NCBI GenBank assembly: GCA_003477405.1
Contig: QUDE01000005.1
Span: 138,013-202,012 of the forward strand
Reading direction: 5' to 3'
Origin: Ruminococcaceae bacterium AM07-15
GTDB lineage: Bacteria > Bacillota > Clostridia > Oscillospirales > Butyricicoccaceae
Length of the DNA: 64,000 nt
The notes beneath the pieces were generated by a model. That model was not told where the DNA came from. It worked only from the letters and a program-made list of their open reading frames with translations, and did no database searches. Positions 8,368 to 16,633 of the stretch are shown here, in pieces (position 1 is the stretch's first letter; every line of letters begins with the position of its first letter). The translations under genes and the position numbers were made by a program.

Positions 8368-9636
8368 ATGGACATCTGCATCACCCCCGCCCCATTGGGC
8401 GGGCGGGAGCAGGCGGTGCCCTCCAAATCCCACGCCCACCGGCTGCTTCTGTGCGCCGCTCTATGCCGGGAAAGCACCCTGCTCCATATCCCCGCCCCCT
8501 CGGTGGACATTCTGGTCACCATGGATTGCCTGCGGGCCCTGGGGTGCCAGATCGATTCCCTGCCGGGCGGAGACTTCCGCCTGACCCCGCCGGAGCACTT
8601 TTCCCCCTCCCCCGATCTTTTCTGCCGGGAAAGCGGCTCCACCCTTCGCTTTTTGCTGCCGGTGGCAGCGGCCTTGGGAACCGAGGCCCGCTTCTCCGGG
8701 GAAGGACGGCTGCCGGAGCGGCCATTGGAGCCGCTGCTGACCCAGCTCATGGAGCACGGCGCGGCCTTTTCCGCTCCAGCCCTTCCCTTCACCCTTTCGG
8801 GCAAGCTGAAAGGCGGCGTCTTTACCCTGCCGGGGGATGTGAGCAGCCAGTATATCACCGGCCTGCTCCTGGCCGCCCCTCTGATGGAAGAAGGATGTGA
8901 AATCGTCCTCACCTCCCCCCTCCAGTCGGCTCCCTATGTGGAAATGACCCTTTCGGCCATGGCCCAGTTCGGGGTCACGGTGGAAAAGACCTCCCAGGGC
9001 TTTCGGGTCGCCCCGGGGCAGCACTACCAAAGCCCCGGCCAAGTCACAGCCGAGGGGGACTGGTCGGGCGCGGCCTTCTTCCTCTGCGCCGGGGCCCTGG
9101 GCGGACCGGTGACCGTCTCCGGCCTTTCTCCCTGCTCTTCCCAGGGGGACAAGGCGGTGGCCGACATTCTCCGGGATATGGGCGCTATACTCTCCTGGAA
9201 TGGGGATGCCCTCACCGTCTCCCGGGGTGCGCTCCGATGTGTCACGGTGGACAGCGCTCCCATTCCCGACCTGATCCCAGTGCTGGCCCTCACCGCCGCT
9301 TTCTGTGAGGGCGAAAGCCGCTTCACAAACGCCGGACGCCTGCGGCTGAAGGAAAGCGACCGCCTCAGCGCCATCTGCCGCATGATAACAGACCTGGGCG
9401 GCACGGCCTTCTGTGAGGGAGATACCCTCATCGTCCGTGGCGGCACCCTGCGTGGCGGCACGGTAACAAGCGGCGGCGATCACCGCATGGCCATGGCCGC
9501 TGCCGTGGCCGCCTGCCTGTGCCAGCAGCCGGTAACCATCCAGCAGGCCCAGGCGGTGGACAAATCCTACCCCAGCTTCTGGGAGGAATACAACAAGAGA
9601 GGAGGAAAGGCCCATGAGCTCCACCTTCGGCCATAG
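8368..9636 (+). CDS. aroA: 3-phosphoshikimate 1-carboxyvinyltransferase (EPSP synthase)
   Basis: It transfers the enolpyruvyl group from PEP to shikimate 3-phosphate. The 422 residues show the N-terminal SKSHAHRLLLCAAL (conserved Lys and Arg), GESG-like SGSTLRFLLPVAAALG, DVSSQYITGLLLAAPL, the second-domain GDWSGAAFFLCAGAL, and the C-terminal RLKESDRLSAI and GDHRMAMAAAVAA motifs. All conserved family blocks are present at normal spacing. Its 3' end overlaps aroC by 23 bases. Confidence 0.97.
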   Translation: MDICITPAPLGGREQAVPSKSHAHRLLLCAALCRESTLLHIPAPSVDILVTMDCLRALGCQIDSLPGGDFRLTPPEHFSPSPDLFCRESGSTLRFLLPVAAALGTEARFSGEGRLPERPLEPLLTQLMEHGAAFSAPALPFTLSGKLKGGVFTLPGDVSSQYITGLLLAAPLMEEGCEIVLTSPLQSAPYVEMTLSAMAQFGVTVEKTSQGFRVAPGQHYQSPGQVTAEGDWSGAAFFLCAGALGGPVTVSGLSPCSSQGDKAVADILRDMGAILSWNGDALTVSRGALRCVTVDSAPIPDLIPVLALTAAFCEGESRFTNAGRLRLKESDRLSAICRMITDLGGTAFCEGDTLIVRGGTLRGGTVTSGGDHRMAMAAAVAACLCQQPVTIQQAQAVDKSYPSFWEEYNKRGGKAHELHLRP

Positions 9637-10726
9637 TCTGCACATCAGCGTGTTCGGCCAATCCCATTCCCCTGCCATCGGCGTCACCATAGACGGTCTG
9701 CCCGCAGGGCTGAAAGTGGACATGGAGGAAGTGTCTGCCTTTCTCGCCCGCCGTGCTCCCGGCCAAGGGGCCTATGCCACCGCCCGGAAGGAAAGCGATG
9801 CCCCAGAAGTGCTTTCCGGCCTGGTGGACGGCTTTACCTGCGGCGCGCCCCTCTGCGCCGTGATCCATAATAAAGACACCTGTTCCAAAGACTACGAAGC
9901 CATGCGCCAGCTTCCCCGGCCCTCCCACGCCGACTATGCCGCCTATGTGAAATACGGCCAGTACCACGACATCCGGGGCGGCGGCCATTTTTCCGGCCGT
10001 CTCACCGCTCCTCTGTGCTTTGCCGGGGCGGTGGCCATGCAGTTTCTCCGGCAAAAGGGCGTTTTGGTGGGCGCGCACATCTCTTCCATCGGAGAGGTGG
10101 AGGACACCCCCTTTTCTCCGGTGGACCTCACCGAAAAAGAACTGCTCACCCCTTCCCGCCGCGGCTTCCCGGTGCTGTCCGAGGAAGCGGGAGAAAAAAT
10201 GCTCTCCCTCATCGCCCAGGTGAAAAGCGAAGGGGACAGCATCGGCGGCACCATCCAGGGCGCTGCCATCGGCCTGCCCCCCGGCCTGGGCGAGCCTATG
10301 TTCCAGGGGGTGGAAAACCTGCTGGCCGGGGCACTGTTTGCCATTCCCGCCATGCGCGGGGTAGAGTTCGGGGCCGGCTTTGCCGCGTCCCAAATGCGGG
10401 GCAGCCAGCACAACGACCCCTTTTACCGGGACGAAGAGGACCGGGTGCGCACCCGCACCAACCGCCACGGCGGCGTGCTGGGGGGCATCACCTCAGGGAT
10501 GCCCCTGCTCTTCCGCTGCGCCATCAAGCCCACCCCCTCCATCGCCCTTCCCCAGGAGACGGTGCGGCTGTCCGGCGGTGAGGATACCCTGCGCATCGAG
10601 GGCCGCCACGATCCCTGCATCCTCCCCCGGGCGGTGCCCTGTGTGGAGGCGGTGACCGCCCTGGTGCTCTGCGACCTGTGGCTTATGACTTACGGCAATC
10701 AAAAAATAGATGGAATGAAAGGATGA
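9614..10726 (+). CDS. aroC: Chorismate synthase
   Basis: It removes phosphate from EPSP to give chorismate, using reduced FMN as cofactor. The 370-residue protein starts with GHSLHISVFGQSHSPAIGVTIDGLPAG, then RRAPGQG, the signature GGGHFSGRLTAPL, and MRGSQHNDPF and GGVLGGITSGMPL near the FMN site. It is a stand-alone enzyme without an NAD(P)H:FMN reductase domain, so it needs an external flavin reductase. The start sits inside the end of aroA, six bases separate it from pheA. Confidence 0.97.
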   Translation: MSSTFGHSLHISVFGQSHSPAIGVTIDGLPAGLKVDMEEVSAFLARRAPGQGAYATARKESDAPEVLSGLVDGFTCGAPLCAVIHNKDTCSKDYEAMRQLPRPSHADYAAYVKYGQYHDIRGGGHFSGRLTAPLCFAGAVAMQFLRQKGVLVGAHISSIGEVEDTPFSPVDLTEKELLTPSRRGFPVLSEEAGEKMLSLIAQVKSEGDSIGGTIQGAAIGLPPGLGEPMFQGVENLLAGALFAIPAMRGVEFGAGFAASQMRGSQHNDPFYRDEEDRVRTRTNRHGGVLGGITSGMPLLFRCAIKPTPSIALPQETVRLSGGEDTLRIEGRHDPCILPRAVPCVEAVTALVLCDLWLMTYGNQKIDGMKG

Positions 10727-10732
10727 AACACC

Positions 10733-11875
10733 ATGGAACTGACCGACCTGCGCGGCCGGATCGATGAGATCGATACACAGCTTGCTCAACTTTTCAAACA
10801 GCGGATGGACATTGCCCGGCAGGTGGCCGAGCAAAAGGCCAAGACCGGCAAACAGGTGCTGGACCCCTCCCGGGAACGGCAGGTGCTCTCCCGGGTGTCC
10901 GACCTGGTGGGCGAGGACTACGAAAGCTATGCCCGGCTTTTGTGGAACACCCTGTTTGATGTAAGCCGCTCCAGCCAGCGGCGCGCCCTGGCCCAGGACA
11001 CCCCGCTGAAAGAGCACATCGCAAAGGCCCTCCAGGACACCCCTGCCCTCTTCCCCAAAAAAGCGGTGGTGGCTGTGCAGGGCGTGGAAGGGGCCTATTC
11101 CCAGCAGGCCTGCGATAAACTGTTCGCCCTGCCCTCCATCCTCTATTTCAACCAGTTTGAAGGGGTGTTCCAGGCGGTGGAAAAGGGCCTGTGCCCCTAT
11201 GGCATCCTGCCCATCGAAAACAGCTCGGCCGGCTCTGTCACCCAGGTCTATGACCTGATGAAGCAGTATAACTTCCATATCGTCCGCTCCATCAAGCTGA
11301 AGGTGGACCACGCCCTGCTCGCGCCTCCCGGCGCCACTCTCTTGGACATCAAGGAAGTGTGCTCCCACAGCCAGGGCCTGAACCAGTGCACCCGCTTCCT
11401 CAAGGAGCACCCGGAGATCAAGATCACCGTCATGGAAAACACGGCGGCCGCCGCACGGTATGTGGCCGAAAGCGGCCGGAAGGACATCGCCGCCATTTCT
11501 TCTCTCAACTGCGCACGGCTCTATGGCCTGACCCCCATTCTGGAAAACTTCCAGGACAGCGACCACAACTACACCCGCTTTATCTGCATCGGCAAAAATC
11601 TGGAGATCTTCCCCGGCTCGGACAAAATCAGCCTGATGCTCACCCTGCCCCATGAACCCGGCTCCCTCCATGGGCTGATTGCCCGCTTTGCCGCCCTGGG
11701 GCTCAACCTGACCAAGCTGGAAAGCCGCCCCATCCCCGGCAAGGATTTCGAGTTCATGTTCTATTTCGATTTCTCCGGCTCCTTCCAGGAGCAGGCCGTG
11801 CTGGATATGGTGAGCACTCTGTGCCGGGATCTGCCCTCCTGCACCTTCCTGGGCGCTTACAGCGAGGTGTTTTAA
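10733..11875 (+). CDS. pheA: Bifunctional chorismate mutase / prephenate dehydratase (P-protein)
   Basis: It makes prephenate and then phenylpyruvate, the Phe branch. Residues 1-85 form an AroQ-type chorismate mutase (LRGRIDEIDTQLAQLFKQRMDIARQVAEQK). About 105-285 form the prephenate dehydratase (VAVQGVEGAYSQQACDKLF, IENSSAGSV, and the catalytic Thr region NYTRFICIG). Residues about 295-375 form an ACT domain (LPHEPGSLHGLIARFAALGLNLTKLESRPIPG) that normally binds Phe for feedback inhibition. The mutase also supplies prephenate for the tyrA product of the same operon. Spacing is 6 bases after aroC and 1 base before aroE-aroK. Confidence 0.97.
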   Translation: MELTDLRGRIDEIDTQLAQLFKQRMDIARQVAEQKAKTGKQVLDPSRERQVLSRVSDLVGEDYESYARLLWNTLFDVSRSSQRRALAQDTPLKEHIAKALQDTPALFPKKAVVAVQGVEGAYSQQACDKLFALPSILYFNQFEGVFQAVEKGLCPYGILPIENSSAGSVTQVYDLMKQYNFHIVRSIKLKVDHALLAPPGATLLDIKEVCSHSQGLNQCTRFLKEHPEIKITVMENTAAAARYVAESGRKDIAAISSLNCARLYGLTPILENFQDSDHNYTRFICIGKNLEIFPGSDKISLMLTLPHEPGSLHGLIARFAALGLNLTKLESRPIPGKDFEFMFYFDFSGSFQEQAVLDMVSTLCRDLPSCTFLGAYSEVF

Positions 11876-11876
11876 C

Positions 11877-13133
11877 ATGGCGGATTACGGCCTGATCGGA
11901 AACCCCTTAGGCCACAGTTTTTCCCCCCAGCTTCACCGGGCTCTGGGGGGATATGACTACGCCCTGTGGCCCCTCACCGAGCCGCAACTGGAGCCTTTTC
12001 TCACCAAAAGGGAATTTTCCGCCGTCAATGTGACCATTCCCTATAAAAAAGCCGTCATCCCCTATTGCGCCGCCCTCACAGAGGAAGCCCAGGCCATCGG
12101 CAGCGTCAACTGCCTGCGGAAAGAGCCGGACGGCACCCTTCTGGGCCACAACACCGACCTGTATGGCCTACTATACCTGGCAAAGCGGGCCGGGGTACAG
12201 CTGAAAGGAAAAAAGGTGGCTATCCTGGGCAGCGGCGGCACCAGCCTGACGGCCCAGGCCGCAGCCAGAAAAGAAGGGGCCCGGGAAGTTCTGGTGGTCT
12301 CCCGCCGGGGAGAGCTGACCTATGAGCGGCTGCTGGAAGAGCACCGGGACACCGAAGTGCTCATCAACACCACCCCGGTGGGAATGTTCCCCCATGAGGG
12401 AGCATACGCCATCGACCCCAGCCTGTTCCCTCATCTGGAAGGGGCGCTGGATGCGGTGTATAACCCTCTGCGCACCGCTTTTATCCAGAAAGTAGAAGAC
12501 ATGGGTCTCCCCTGCTCCGGCGGGCTTCCCATGCTGGCCGCCCAGGCCTGGGCGGCGGCCCGGTTTTTCACCGGAGAAAACATCCCGGAAGAAAAGCTGG
12601 AAAAGGCTCTGAGCCAGCTGGAGCTTTCCCTGACAAACCTCATCCTCTGCGGTATGCCCGGCTCGGGGAAAAGCTCCCTGGGGGCCTTGTGTGCCCAGCA
12701 GCTGGGACGGACCTTTGTGGATCTGGATACAGAAATCGAAACGACGGCAGGCTGCTCTATCCCGGAGATCTTCCAGAAAGAGGGCGAAGAAGGCTTCCGG
12801 AAGAGAGAAACAGAGGCCCTGCGGCAGCTCAGCCGGGAAAAGGGGCTGGTGCTGGCCACCGGCGGCGGAACGGTGCTGCGGGAGGAAAACCAGGGTCTGC
12901 TGCGGCAGAACGGCCTGTGCGTATGGGTGCGCCGGCCGCTGGAAAGCCTGCCCACCGAAGGGCGGCCCCTGTCCCAAGGGGGCCTTGCAAAGCTGCAAGC
13001 CATGTACCAGGCCCGGGAGCCTTTGTACCGCAAGGTGAGCCAGGCCATTTTGGAAAACACCGGCACACTACAAGAAGGAGCGGAAAAGCTCCGGGAGGTA
13101 TTTTATGAAACTGCTCATCATCAACGGCCCTAA
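11877..13133 (+). CDS. Fused shikimate dehydrogenase - shikimate kinase
   Basis: Two pathway enzymes are joined in one 418-residue chain. Residues 1 to about 250 are AroE: GLIGNPLGHSFSPQLHRAL, NVTIPYK, the NADP fold VAILGSGGTSLTAQAAA, and INTTPVGM. About 255-418 are AroK: P-loop CGMPGSGKSS, FVDLDTEIE, EGEEGFRKRETEAL, LATGGGTVL and an LPTEGRPL lid region. There is no stop or frameshift between the parts and the linker is short. The fusion would channel dehydroshikimate to shikimate 3-phosphate. Its last 29 bases overlap aroQ. Confidence 0.95.
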   Translation: MADYGLIGNPLGHSFSPQLHRALGGYDYALWPLTEPQLEPFLTKREFSAVNVTIPYKKAVIPYCAALTEEAQAIGSVNCLRKEPDGTLLGHNTDLYGLLYLAKRAGVQLKGKKVAILGSGGTSLTAQAAARKEGAREVLVVSRRGELTYERLLEEHRDTEVLINTTPVGMFPHEGAYAIDPSLFPHLEGALDAVYNPLRTAFIQKVEDMGLPCSGGLPMLAAQAWAAARFFTGENIPEEKLEKALSQLELSLTNLILCGMPGSGKSSLGALCAQQLGRTFVDLDTEIETTAGCSIPEIFQKEGEEGFRKRETEALRQLSREKGLVLATGGGTVLREENQGLLRQNGLCVWVRRPLESLPTEGRPLSQGGLAKLQAMYQAREPLYRKVSQAILENTGTLQEGAEKLREVFYETAHHQRP

Positions 13134-13536
13134 TATCAACCTGCTGGGGGTACGGGAAAAGCACATCTACGGCAATGAAAGCTATGAGGATCTGCTCCAC
13201 TTCATCGATGAAGCCTGCCAGAAGGCAGGGGTGGAGCATGAATGCTTCCAGTCCAACCACGAAGGAGATATCGTGGACAAGATCCAGCAGGCCCTGGGTG
13301 TTTTTGACGGCATCGTCATCAACCCGGCCGCCTACACCCACACCAGCGTGGCCATTCTGGATGCCCTGAAAGCGGTGAATCTTCCGGCGGTGGAGGTGCA
13401 TCTGTCGGACATCTCCCAGCGGGAGGAGTTCCGGAAAATTTCTTATGCGGGCATGGCCTGCCAGGCCACCTTTGCCGGTCTGGGCTTCAAGGGCTATGAA
13501 AAGGCCATTCTCTATCTGAAGGAGCTTCTCAAATGA
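13105..13536 (+). CDS. aroQ: 3-dehydroquinate dehydratase, type II
   Basis: It converts 3-dehydroquinate to 3-dehydroshikimate. The 143-residue dodecamer-type enzyme opens with LLIINGPNINLLGVREKHIYG (catalytic Tyr in the IYG position) and has the motifs FQSNHEGDIVDKIQ, INPAAYTHTSVAI and PAVEVHLSDISQREEFR. Length is typical. With it the operon contains all seven shikimate steps. It overlaps the aroE-aroK gene by 29 bases and sfsA by 4. Confidence 0.97.
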   Translation: MKLLIINGPNINLLGVREKHIYGNESYEDLLHFIDEACQKAGVEHECFQSNHEGDIVDKIQQALGVFDGIVINPAAYTHTSVAILDALKAVNLPAVEVHLSDISQREEFRKISYAGMACQATFAGLGFKGYEKAILYLKELLK

Positions 13537-14213
13537 TCTATCCTCAGGTGGTAGAGGGAATTTTTCTCCGCCGTCCCAACCGGTTCATCGCCCATGTGGA
13601 GATCGAGGGCAAAGAAGAAGTGTGCCATGTGAAGAACACCGGCCGGTGCCGTGAACTTCTGGTTCCCGGCTGTCGGGTTTATCTGGCAAAGGCCCAGAAC
13701 AAAAACCGGCGCACCGGGTTTGACCTGATCGCCGTATGGAAGGGAGAAAAGCTCATCAACATGGACAGCGCCGCTCCCAACCAGGTGTTCCGGGAGTGGA
13801 CGCCCTCTTCCGGGCTGTTCGGGGAAAACCCCCGCATCCGCCCCGAGACCACCCACGGGGATTCCCGGTTCGATTTCTATATCGAAGGGGGAACAAAACC
13901 TGCCTTTGCGGAGGTCAAGGGCTGCACCCTGGAAAGCGAAGGCCGGGTCTATTTCCCCGATGCCCCCACCCAGCGGGGCGTCAAGCACCTGGAAGGCTTG
14001 ATCCGGTGCAAAGAAGAGGGATATGAAGCCATGGCGGTGTTTGTGGTGCAGATGGAAAATGTGCTCTCCTTCTCCCCCAACGATGTAACCCATCCCGCCT
14101 TTGGGGAGACGCTGCGAAAGGCCCAGGCCCAGGGTGTTCAGCTCCTGGCCCTCTCCTGCCATGTGGAGCCGGACAAGCTGGAGATCGCAGCCCCTGTGCC
14201 CATTGTGCTCTAG
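13533..14213 (+). CDS. sfsA: SfsA family protein
   Basis: This 226-residue protein belongs to the sugar fermentation stimulation family, which has a nuclease-like fold and DNA-binding activity in E. coli. Its true role is unsettled. Family features are LRRPNRFIAHVEI, CHVKNTGRCRELL, SRFDFYIEGG, AFAEVKGCTLE (restriction-endonuclease-like acidic/Lys core) and FPDAPTQRGVKHL. It overlaps aroQ by four bases, so it is translated as the last gene of the aromatic operon, although no link with aromatic synthesis is known. Confidence 0.93.
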   Translation: MIYPQVVEGIFLRRPNRFIAHVEIEGKEEVCHVKNTGRCRELLVPGCRVYLAKAQNKNRRTGFDLIAVWKGEKLINMDSAAPNQVFREWTPSSGLFGENPRIRPETTHGDSRFDFYIEGGTKPAFAEVKGCTLESEGRVYFPDAPTQRGVKHLEGLIRCKEEGYEAMAVFVVQMENVLSFSPNDVTHPAFGETLRKAQAQGVQLLALSCHVEPDKLEIAAPVPIVL

Positions 14214-14269
14214 GGCCGGAGTCCCTTTGCTCCCATTCCCCTCACAGAAAAAGAAAGACAATAAAACAC

Positions 14270-14297
14270 CCCCCGGGAGGAAGTTTCCTCCCGGGGG
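14270..14297. terminator. Bidirectional terminator between the aromatic operon and the M20 hydrolase
   Basis: A 13-bp perfect stem (CCCCCGGGAGGAA at 14270-14282 with 14285-14297) and a 2-nt apparent loop lie between two convergent genes. T-rich flanks occur on both strands. Confidence 0.85.
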
Positions 14298-14357
14298 ATT
14301 TCTCAGTCCGCCGAAAAAGCGGCAAAAGCCCCGCTCCCTTGCAGCCGTTCTCTTTTG

Positions 14358-15500
14358 CTAAATCTGGCTGAGAGCGTCCACGGCCACCTGGGCATACATG
14401 GCGCAGGCGGTGATCAGAGCCTGCTCATCCCCGGCAAAGTGGTCGCTGTGGAGGGGATACTCGCAGCCGGAGCCATAGAGGAAAAAGGCCCCCGGGCACA
14501 GCTGCATATACTCGGAGAAGTCCTCGGCAATCATCTGACGGCCTTCAGGGGCCACCTGGGCCACCTTCCCGGCGCTCCGGAGGCAAAGCTCGGTAAAGCC
14601 TTCCTCGTTGACGCAGGCCTTGGCCACCTTGTCATATTCCAATGTGGCCTCCACCCGGTAGGCCCGGGCGATGCCCTCCACCACCCGCTCCATAGCCACC
14701 GGCACCATGTCGTGGATGGTGGGATCGAAGCTGCGCACGGTGCCCTCCAGCACGGCCTCTCCGGAAATGATATTGAACCGGGTGCCGCTGTGAAGCTGAC
14801 CCACGGTGATCACCAGGCTTTCCAGCGAACTGATCTCCCGGCTCACCAGGGGCTGCAGGTTCATCACCAAAGCACTGGCCGCCACAGTGGCGTCGATGGC
14901 GTCCTCCGGCGTGGCCCCATGGCCTGCCTTGCCCTGGATGGTGATCTTGAAATAGTCGGCGGCGGAAAACACCGGCCCTACGGACCCGGCCACCGCTCCG
15001 GCGGGCAGAGAGGGCATATTGTGCATGCCAAAGACCATATCCACTCCTTCCATGCCGCCTTGCTCAATCACGGCCTTGGCGCCTTTGCCCACTTCCTCGC
15101 CCGGCTGGAAGATCAGGCGCACATTGCCGCCCAGGCTCTGCCGCTCCTGCCACAACAGCTTGGCCGCTCCCAGCAGCCCTGCCATATGCAGGTCATGGCC
15201 GCAGGCGTGCATCAGCCCTTCTGCTTCGCTGGCAAAGGGCAGTCCGGTTTCCTCCTGAATGGTCAGCGCATCCATATCGGTCCGCAAGGCCACCGTCTTT
15301 CCCGGACGGCCTCCTGCAATCTCGGCCACCACCCCGGAAGGGCTCAGCTTCCGATGGGGAATGCCGATCTCATTGAGCTGGGCCATGATGAAGGCCGTGG
15401 TTTCTCTTTCCTCCATGCTCTTTTCCGGGTGCTGATGGAAATGCCGCCGCAGGGAGACCATGTATTCCTCCAGCGCCTTTGCCTTGTCCAAATAACTCAC
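14358..15500 (-). CDS. M20 family amidohydrolase (M20D, IAA-amino acid hydrolase-like)
   Basis: This is a 380-residue zinc metallohydrolase of the M20D group, which removes acyl groups from amino acids or peptides. Motifs are LRRHFHQHPEKSMEE, ALRTDMDALTIQEETGLPFAS, the metal-binding LMHACGHDLHMAGLLGAA, and FQPGEEVGKGAKAVI (catalytic Glu pair). The inserted dimerisation domain starts near KITIQGKAGHGATPE, and the C-terminal metal ligand is in LHSDHFAGDE. It faces the aromatic operon and is monocistronic. The exact substrate cannot be told from sequence. Confidence 0.92.
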   Translation of the reverse strand: MSYLDKAKALEEYMVSLRRHFHQHPEKSMEERETTAFIMAQLNEIGIPHRKLSPSGVVAEIAGGRPGKTVALRTDMDALTIQEETGLPFASEAEGLMHACGHDLHMAGLLGAAKLLWQERQSLGGNVRLIFQPGEEVGKGAKAVIEQGGMEGVDMVFGMHNMPSLPAGAVAGSVGPVFSAADYFKITIQGKAGHGATPEDAIDATVAASALVMNLQPLVSREISSLESLVITVGQLHSGTRFNIISGEAVLEGTVRSFDPTIHDMVPVAMERVVEGIARAYRVEATLEYDKVAKACVNEEGFTELCLRSAGKVAQVAPEGRQMIAEDFSEYMQLCPGAFFLYGSGCEYPLHSDHFAGDEQALITACAMYAQVAVDALSQI

Positions 15501-15586
15501 AGGTATTTCCTCCCTTTGCTCTTTTTTTCAGCATACCACATCCCGGCCCATTTTCCTAGCCTGAGGGAAAAATTCCCTGGCACTCC

Positions 15587-15615
15587 TTGTTATTTTAACC
15601 ATATTGTGCTATAAT
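15587..15615 (+). promoter_or_regulatory. Sigma-A promoter of the MgtC-like gene
   Basis: TTGTTA (15587-15592), 17-bp spacer, TATAAT (15610-15615), with a TGC extension before the -10. This is one of the best promoter matches in the window. Confidence 0.75.
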
Positions 15616-15673
15616 TTCCCCAAGTTACATAGGCATTTTCTACAACCATTTTTGTGGAAAAGGAGGGCTTCCC

Positions 15674-16345
15674 ATGATGGCATTCTGGCTGGAACAAGGG
15701 GAATACCTGCTGCGGATCCTGCTGGCCATGGGCTGCGGGTTTCTGCTGCGCTTCGGCCGTCAGCGCAGCCCGGTGGTAGCGGGAGGCTGGAGCCTGGCCA
15801 TGATCGCCGCTTCCGCTTCTTTGCTGATGATTGTGTCCAAATATGGCTTTTTCGATCTGCTTCCCCAGGAAGGCATCGGTCTGGACCCCTCCCGAGTGGC
15901 CGCCGGGCTGATGACTGCCATCGGTTTTCTGGGAAGCCTGATCTTTGTGCACAAACAAACGGTGGTGGGTCTGCCCACGGCAGTGGTCATCTGGGCCACG
16001 GTGGGTGTGGGCATGGCCATCGGTGCGGGGATGTATGTGGTGGGCATTTTCTCCGCCCTGCTGATGACTGCGCTGTATGCCCTGCCCTCCAAAAGCGCCA
16101 GCCTGGTGAAAACCCCTATGGCCCAGCGGCTCACCGCCCGGCTGATCTGGAATGAGGCCGCGCTGGAGACCTTGTGGCGGGCCCTGGAAAGCAACCATAT
16201 CCAGGTGATCAGCTATACCATTGCCCGTCAGGAGCAGAATTTCCTGATGGTGGAGCTGTATGTCTCCTTCCCCACCGGCTTTTCCCTTCCCCAGGTGCTC
16301 AATCTGCTCAGCTCCATCCCCTGCATCCAATCCATCAAACTCTAG
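15674..16345 (+). CDS. MgtC/SapB family membrane protein
   Basis: This 223-residue protein has an N-terminal block of about five transmembrane helices with the MgtC/SapB pattern (LRILLAMGCGFLLRFGRQR, AAGLMTAIGFLGSLIFV, GLPTAVVIWATVGVGMAIGAGMY) and a soluble C-terminal domain of about 75 residues (ALESNHIQVISYTIARQEQNFLMVELYV). MgtC proteins are linked to growth at low Mg2+ and regulation of ATP synthase, but many members have no assigned role. GGAGG precedes the start, where two Met codons are adjacent. A repeat hairpin begins exactly at the stop codon (TAG 16343-16345). Confidence 0.88.
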   Translation: MMAFWLEQGEYLLRILLAMGCGFLLRFGRQRSPVVAGGWSLAMIAASASLLMIVSKYGFFDLLPQEGIGLDPSRVAAGLMTAIGFLGSLIFVHKQTVVGLPTAVVIWATVGVGMAIGAGMYVVGIFSALLMTALYALPSKSASLVKTPMAQRLTARLIWNEAALETLWRALESNHIQVISYTIARQEQNFLMVELYVSFPTGFSLPQVLNLLSSIPCIQSIKL

Positions 16346-16549
16346 CGGCGAGCCGCCGCTCCCATACTGTGCTTCCGCACCAGGCAACAGAACCAGGGCC
16401 GGTTGTATCCACTTGCTTCCATCATGCAACCCCGCCGGGAGGCTGGAAAAGGGTCGGGGAAAAACTTAGTTTTTCCCCGAGAGACAGCGGCGGCGTCACC
16501 TGCCGGAATGATGGTTATTTCGGCTTTACGCCGAAATAACACGCCGCCA
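16344..16549 (+). repeat. Composite intergenic repeat: stem-loop unit start joined to a two-palindrome module
   Basis: It starts at the MgtC-like stop codon with the hairpin AGCGGCG-AGC-CGCCGCT (16344-16360), then the conserved core start (CCCATACTGTGCT). From about 16425 to 16549 follows a second module, which in reverse complement matches 22581-22707 closely. That module contains two long palindromes: a 12-bp stem CGGGGAAAAACT (16455-16479) and an 11-bp stem GTTATTTCGGC (16514-16540). No coding potential is seen. Confidence 0.8.
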
Positions 16550-16557
16550 ATAGCAAA

Positions 16558-16599
16558 GAAACAGGCCCAGTGAAACAAGGTTTCCACTGGGCCTGTTTC
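16558..16599. terminator. Bidirectional terminator between MgtC-like gene and hflX
   Basis: A 15-bp perfect stem (GAAACAGGCCCAGTG at 16558-16572 with 16585-16599) is topped by a second short stem. A further 9-bp hairpin (GATCCTTCG, 16606-16629) precedes the hflX stop. Confidence 0.85.
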
Positions 16600-16633
16600 T
16601 TTTGCGATCCTTCGCCGCAGCGAAGGATCTGGC

